Origin: Lacibacter sp. H407
GTDB lineage: Bacteria > Bacteroidota > Bacteroidia > Chitinophagales > Chitinophagaceae
Direction of reading: 5' to 3'
DNA length: 64,000 nucleotides
Assembly: GCF_037892605.1 (NCBI RefSeq)
Contig: NZ_JBBKTU010000001.1
Location: 1,984,001 to 2,048,000, forward strand
Shown here: positions 59,333 to 64,000 of the stretch, one piece after another
Layout: every line of letters starts with the position of its first letter
How positions within the stretch are numbered: position 1 is the stretch's first letter
The notes under the pieces: generated by a model
The model's database searches: none
What the model saw: only the letters and a program-made list of their open reading frames with translations
What the model was told of the DNA's origin: nothing
Program-made: the position numbers and the translations under genes

Positions 59333-61240
59333 ATGAAGAGTATTATTGACCTGGTTTATTTGGTTCCATTGTTTCCGTTGATTGGTTTTTTGATCAATGG
59401 ATTGGGAAGAAAAAATTTAAGCAAATCGCTCAGCGGCATTATCGGCAGTGGAGTAATTCTTGCGTCGTTTATTGTGAGCCTGTTGATCTTTAACGAAACA
59501 AGAGCAGAAGGTTTTATAGCAACAACAGTAAACCTGTTTGAGTTTATTAATGTAGCCGGACTCAACATTCCGTTTGCTTTCCAGGTTGATCAGTTATCTG
59601 CTTTATTCCTGTTGATCATCACCGGTGTTGGTTTTTTGATTCACGTGTATTCCACTTCTTATATGCACGAAGAAGCGCCGCATCATTATGCACGCTACTT
59701 CGCTTACCTGAATCTGTTTGTGTTTAGCATGTTGTTGCTGGTGTTGGGTGCTAACTACCTCATCATGTTTATTGGATGGGAAGGTGTTGGTCTTTGTTCT
59801 TATTTACTCATCGGTTATTGGTTTAAGAATAACGAATACGGCAATGCAGCACGCAAAGCCTTTGTGATGAATAGGATTGGTGATCTTGGATTTTTGTTGG
59901 GCTTATTCTTCATCATTCAACAGTTTGGGTCATTAACATACAGTGAGGTATTTGCTAATGCACAAGGAACAGATACAGCTATTTTAACTGTAATCACCTT
60001 GTTATTGTTTGTTGGTGCTACAGGTAAGAGTGCACAAATTCCTTTGTACACTTGGTTGCCCGATGCGATGGCTGGTCCAACACCTGTATCTGCATTGATC
60101 CATGCTGCAACGATGGTTACCGCAGGTATCTACATGATTGCACGCAGTAACATTTTGTACACGCTTGCTCCTGTTTCACAAACAGTAGTGGCAGTAATAG
60201 GTTTGGCAACAGCTATTCTTGCTGCAACAATTGCCCTCAAACAAAACGATATTAAAAAAGTACTGGCTTATTCTACAGTAAGTCAGCTAGGTTATATGTT
60301 CCTTGGTTTAGGTGTAGGTGCTTACACAGGTGCAGTGTTTCATGTAATGACACATGCCTTCTTCAAAGCATTGTTGTTCTTAGGTGCAGGTTCTGTTATT
60401 CATGCCATGCATCACGAGCAAGACATTCGTAAAATGGGTGGCCTGGCGAAAAAACTTCCTACAACACATTGGACATTCTTAGCCGGTTGTATTGCCATCG
60501 CCGGTATTCCTCCGTTCAGTGGTTTCTTTTCAAAAGATGAAATTTTGGTACATGCATTTGCTGCGAACCCAGTTTACTATGTAATTGGTTTAGCAGGTGC
60601 ATTGATGACTGCGTTCTATATGTTCCGTTTATATGCAATGACCTTCAGAGGTACATTCCGTGGCACACATGAACAGGAACATCACTTACATGAAAGTCCC
60701 TGGCAGATGACGATGCCGTTAGTGGTGCTGGCAGTGTTAGCGATCGTTGCAGGTTTTGTTGGTATTCCTGAATTGTTTGCGGCTGATGCACATAAGCTGG
60801 AACATTATTTAGCGCCTGTGTTTAAAGCATCAACAGAAATTGCAGAAGCACATCACGTTGATCATAAAACTGAATATATTTTATTAGCTGTGAGTATAAC
60901 GCTCATTGTTGTTTCCATTTTTTATGCGTTGAATCGCTTCAGTAAAAAACCAGAAACTGGCGAAGCAGAAGGTTTTGGAAAAGTATTGGCCAACAAATGG
61001 TATGTAGATGAATTGTACAACAGCATCATCACAAAACCATTGAATGGTTTGGGCGTATTCGCCAATCGTTTTATTGAGAAGAGTGGTATCGATGGAATTG
61101 TAAATGGTGTTGGCAAGAGTGTACAGTGGGGAGGTCGTCAATTGCGTTTAATGCAAAGCGGACAAGTTGGTTCTTATGTGCTCTGGATGGTGTTGGGTAT
61201 TTTAATATTATTTGTGATCACAATTACAATCCTTAAATAA
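59333..61240 (+). CDS. nuoL: NADH-quinone oxidoreductase subunit L
   Basis: 635 residues from ATG 59333 (MKSIIDLVYLVPLFPLIGFL); the frame is open 7 codons further into the repeat. GWEGVGLCSYLLIGYW, TWLPDAMAGPTPVSALIHAA and GKSAQIPLYTWLPDAM are the antiporter-like signatures, with the C-terminal lateral helix (WYVDELYNSIITKPLNGLGV). Distal proton-pumping subunit. Confidence 0.97.
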   Translation: MKSIIDLVYLVPLFPLIGFLINGLGRKNLSKSLSGIIGSGVILASFIVSLLIFNETRAEGFIATTVNLFEFINVAGLNIPFAFQVDQLSALFLLIITGVGFLIHVYSTSYMHEEAPHHYARYFAYLNLFVFSMLLLVLGANYLIMFIGWEGVGLCSYLLIGYWFKNNEYGNAARKAFVMNRIGDLGFLLGLFFIIQQFGSLTYSEVFANAQGTDTAILTVITLLLFVGATGKSAQIPLYTWLPDAMAGPTPVSALIHAATMVTAGIYMIARSNILYTLAPVSQTVVAVIGLATAILAATIALKQNDIKKVLAYSTVSQLGYMFLGLGVGAYTGAVFHVMTHAFFKALLFLGAGSVIHAMHHEQDIRKMGGLAKKLPTTHWTFLAGCIAIAGIPPFSGFFSKDEILVHAFAANPVYYVIGLAGALMTAFYMFRLYAMTFRGTFRGTHEQEHHLHESPWQMTMPLVVLAVLAIVAGFVGIPELFAADAHKLEHYLAPVFKASTEIAEAHHVDHKTEYILLAVSITLIVVSIFYALNRFSKKPETGEAEGFGKVLANKWYVDELYNSIITKPLNGLGVFANRFIEKSGIDGIVNGVGKSVQWGGRQLRLMQSGQVGSYVLWMVLGILILFVITITILK

Positions 61241-61258
61241 ATCGGGTTAAAACTGTTT

Positions 61259-62695
61259 ATGACTGCATTATTGTTGATATTGGTTCCGTTAATTGGTGGT
61301 CTTGTTACATTTTTTGTGAAACAGGAAAGCCAGGCAAAGCTGTGGAGCTTTGTGGTATCGTTGGTTACGTTGGCAGCAATGAGTGTTAACCTGTTGATGC
61401 ATGATGAAGCTGGCAGAAGCTTTACAGCAGAATGGTTACCGATGCTTGGCTCATCATTTGCTTTACAAATGGATGGTGCAAGCACATTACTTTGTTTCCT
61501 TACCGCACTTTGTTATCCCATCATCTTTGCTTCTACATGGAAAAGCAGTTATGCATCACCCAATAGTTTTTATGGATTGATGTTACTGGCGCAAGCGGGC
61601 ATCACGGGTGTATTTCTTGCCGCTGATGGATTGTTATTCTACTTCTTCTGGGAGTTGGCATTAATACCTGTTTACTTTCTCTGCAGCAAATGGGGTGGTG
61701 AAAAACGAATTGCAGTTACATTCAAATTCTTCATTTATACATTCATAGGTTCACTGTTGATGTTGGTTGGTTTGTTGTACATGTACTATCAAACCGCTGA
61801 TCTATCATTCTCTATGCAATCATTGTATGCAGTGAAATTGAGCGGCGATCAACAATCCTGGTTGTTCTGGTTATTCTTTATTGCATTTGCGGTTAAGATG
61901 CCTGTGTTTCCTTTTCATACATGGCAGCCCGATACATACGAGCAATCACCAACAGCTGTAACAATGGTGTTGAGTGCATTGATGGTGAAGATGGGTTTAT
62001 TTGCAGTGATCCGTTGGTTATTGCCGTTGTTCCCCGATGCTGCTGTGCAATATGATAATGTAGTGATTGGTTTAAGTGTGATCGGTATGATCTACGCCAG
62101 CATTCTTGCCATGCAGCAAGATGATATTAAACGTTTGATCGCTTATTCTTCCATTGCACATATTGGTTTGATGGCCGCTGCATTATTTGTAAACAACGAA
62201 AGCGGTTTGCAAGGTGCCATGATCCAGTTGTTCAGTCATGGTGTGAATGTGTTAGGTATGTGGATCGTAATTGAATTGATCGAACGCAGGTTCGGTACAC
62301 GCAAGATGAGCGAGTTGGGTGGACTGGCGCAGAAAGCTCCGGGCTTGACTATTTTGTTGGTGATTGTTGCCTTAGCAAACGTGGCATTGCCACTCACCAA
62401 TGCATTCATTGGTGAATTCTTAATGTTCAACGGCTTGTTCAAATTCAATGTTTGGTATGCAGCAGTTGGCGGATTGAGCATTATTCTGAGTGCGATCTAT
62501 ACGTTGCGTATGATCCAGAAAGTATTCTACGGCAACGAAAATACATTAACAGCAAAGGGAGAAGATATTACATGGTTTGAAAAAGCAAGTCTTGCTGTAA
62601 TTGTTGTGGCCATTTTTGTAATGGGAGTTTATCCCAAACCGGTATTTGAATTAACTACAGATACTGTGACCTTGATACTGAGTGTGTTTAAATAA
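61259..62695 (+). CDS. nuoM: NADH-quinone oxidoreductase subunit M
   Basis: 478 residues. FFWELALIPVYFLCSKWGGE with the key Glu, and KMPVFPFHTWQPDTYEQSPT are the antiporter motifs. It starts 18 bp after nuoL. Membrane arm, proton pumping. Confidence 0.97.
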   Translation: MTALLLILVPLIGGLVTFFVKQESQAKLWSFVVSLVTLAAMSVNLLMHDEAGRSFTAEWLPMLGSSFALQMDGASTLLCFLTALCYPIIFASTWKSSYASPNSFYGLMLLAQAGITGVFLAADGLLFYFFWELALIPVYFLCSKWGGEKRIAVTFKFFIYTFIGSLLMLVGLLYMYYQTADLSFSMQSLYAVKLSGDQQSWLFWLFFIAFAVKMPVFPFHTWQPDTYEQSPTAVTMVLSALMVKMGLFAVIRWLLPLFPDAAVQYDNVVIGLSVIGMIYASILAMQQDDIKRLIAYSSIAHIGLMAAALFVNNESGLQGAMIQLFSHGVNVLGMWIVIELIERRFGTRKMSELGGLAQKAPGLTILLVIVALANVALPLTNAFIGEFLMFNGLFKFNVWYAAVGGLSIILSAIYTLRMIQKVFYGNENTLTAKGEDITWFEKASLAVIVVAIFVMGVYPKPVFELTTDTVTLILSVFK

Positions 62696-62713
62696 TTTAT
62701 TCAACGAAGAACG

Positions 62714-64000
62714 ATGAACCTGATTTTAATTTCGGCGATTTGGGGTATTGTGATGATGTTCAGCGGTTTGTTTTTAAAAGACAAATCGTCTGCAAAAACT
62801 GTTGCATTGATTGGATCGATCGCTTTACTGATTGGTAACTTTTTTGATCTTTCCGGCAAAATGATCATCGACAGCAACTTTAATGGTATGCTGCAATACG
62901 AACGTTTTGGTTTGTTGTTCTTAACTGTTCTTGTGCTTGCGCTTATCATGTACATCCTGCTCAGCGGTAAAGATGTAGAAGCCGTGGGCAATCATCCGTT
63001 TGAATATTTTGCTTTGATCTTTTTTGTCATGAGTGGTGCAGGTTTAGTGGCCTTGTTCAATAACCTGCTGATTCTTTTCATTGGTATTGAGATCATTTCT
63101 ATTCCTTTATACATTCTTACAGGGTCCGATAAACGAAACCTCAAGGGCAATGAAGCTGCATTGAAGTATTTCCTTATGGGATCATTCTCAACAGGTATCA
63201 TGCTCATGGGTATTGCATTTCTTTATGGCGCAACAGGTTCTTTCCAGTTGGAACAATTATTGGTAACTGCACAGGATGATTATCAGGTCTTCATGTTGAT
63301 CGGCATTGTAATGATCATGGTAGCATTAGCCTTTAAAGTATCAGCAGCTCCGTTTCATTTTTGGACGCCTGATGTGTACGATGGTGCACCAACCGTATTC
63401 ACTTCTTTCATGGCAACCATTGTAAAAGCAGCGGTGTTCATTGGATTCCTGAATTTATTTGCAAATGCCTTTGGCGATAAAACAGCTAACTGGCAAATGA
63501 CGATCGCTATTATAACGGCATTAACCTTGTTCATTGGAAATATTACGGCGGTTTATCAGCAAAGCGTAAAGCGTATGTTGGCCTACTCCAGTATTGCACA
63601 GGCAGGCTTTATGATGTTTGCGGTGTTTGCTATTAACGACATGTCGAAACAAGGATTGTTGTTGTACGCAGCTGCTTATTGTTTTGCTACTATCGGCATA
63701 TTTGCCGTGTTGGTGAAAATGAAAGATTATACGTTCGATGGTTTCAATGGCCTTGCTAAAAAGCAACCGTTGGTAGCATTGGTATTAACTGTTTGTTTAC
63801 TCTCTCTGGCAGGTATTCCTTCAACCGCCGGTTTCTTCGCTAAATATTTTGTGCTGGCAGCAGCTGTTAAAACAGGTACTTACTTGTGGTTGGTGATCTT
63901 CGCAGTTGTAATGGCAGCTGTGAGTGTGTACTATTATTTCCGTGTGATCCAGGCAATGTATTTCAAAGAAGGTGAAGGGCAGGAATTGGAAGTATCTGCT
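62714..64000 (+). CDS. nuoN: NADH-quinone oxidoreductase subunit N (partial, cut by window end)
   Basis: ATG 62714, open for 429 codons to the window edge without a stop; a full NuoN is somewhat longer. FIGIEIISIPLYILTGSDKR, AAPFHFWTPDVYDGAPTVFT and RMLAYSSIAQAGFM are the typical antiporter-like features. Eighteen bases separate it from nuoM. The operon therefore runs to the edge and the downstream neighbour is not visible. Confidence 0.95.
   Translation, partial: MNLILISAIWGIVMMFSGLFLKDKSSAKTVALIGSIALLIGNFFDLSGKMIIDSNFNGMLQYERFGLLFLTVLVLALIMYILLSGKDVEAVGNHPFEYFALIFFVMSGAGLVALFNNLLILFIGIEIISIPLYILTGSDKRNLKGNEAALKYFLMGSFSTGIMLMGIAFLYGATGSFQLEQLLVTAQDDYQVFMLIGIVMIMVALAFKVSAAPFHFWTPDVYDGAPTVFTSFMATIVKAAVFIGFLNLFANAFGDKTANWQMTIAIITALTLFIGNITAVYQQSVKRMLAYSSIAQAGFMMFAVFAINDMSKQGLLLYAAAYCFATIGIFAVLVKMKDYTFDGFNGLAKKQPLVALVLTVCLLSLAGIPSTAGFFAKYFVLAAAVKTGTYLWLVIFAVVMAAVSVYYYFRVIQAMYFKEGEGQELEVSA

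Overview
The window looks like a chromosomal segment of a Bacteroidota bacterium, most likely family Chitinophagaceae. The basis is a combination of signs: TANNTTTG-type -7 promoter boxes, weak use of Shine-Dalgarno sequences, outer-membrane barrels of the CarboxypepD_reg/OMP_b-brl type, six-bladed propellers, a protein with a type IX secretion C-terminal domain, DUF5916, and a 14-subunit nuo operon with separate nuoC and nuoD and a short nuoG. Base composition is moderate, and I see no prophage, integrase, transposase, CRISPR array or plasmid genes. The genus is not established.

Layout. 1-2356 (minus): partial membrane GT-C-like protein, GT2 glycosyltransferase and a lipoprotein, translationally coupled. 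2466-12317: two paralogous sortilin/VPS10-type Asp-box propeller proteins around a DUF5916 barrel protein, then a LolA-like secreted protein. 12508-16427: adenine deaminase, a small membrane protein, an atypical thioredoxin-like protein, a small membrane protein and a second GT2. 16803-19540: ffh, rpsP, rimM (trmD does not follow). 19617-20426: secreted esterase. 20606-26511: a divergent module of ECF sigma factor plus TPR-bearing anti-sigma protein on one side, and PKD/OMP protein plus TPR-CHAT caspase-like protease on the other. 26823-31172: lipoproteins, DNA polymerase IV, peroxiredoxin. 31291-33010: two overlapping pseudouridine synthase genes. 33270-37390: a coupled propeller/outer-membrane barrel pair. 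37476-45495: rlmN, thiolase, a T9SS-exported propeller protein, tRNA-Ser(GCU), hisS and a low-molecular-weight phosphatase. 45781-49640: TonB, a small membrane protein, a PstS-like lipoprotein and a TPR protein. 49759-64000: nuoA to nuoN (nuoN cut by the window end), with two extra genes inside: a 67-aa two-helix membrane protein between nuoE and nuoF, and a four-helix-bundle (S23/IVP-like) gene between nuoF and nuoG.

Two themes deserve attention. First, the sigma/anti-sigma/PKD/TPR-CHAT locus has the same kinds of parts as the protease-sigma output arm of type III-E CRISPR (TPR-CHAT plus a sigma factor held by a cleavable partner), but no CRISPR component is present; a proteolysis-gated transcription switch is my inference. 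Second, the intergenic DNA is full of several distinct families of short dispersed repeats. They occupy many nuo spacers, supply the nuoD start codon, encode the last residues of the phosphatase, begin exactly at the rimM stop codon and may have entered the hisS reading frame. The four-helix-bundle gene in the nuo operon is bounded by a 9-bp inverted repeat, as if it were itself a carried cassette.

Start codons were adjusted from the longest possible reading frames where signal peptides, family N-termini or promoter boxes argue for a later start; these are stated per gene. All family names come from reading the translated sequences, not from database searches.
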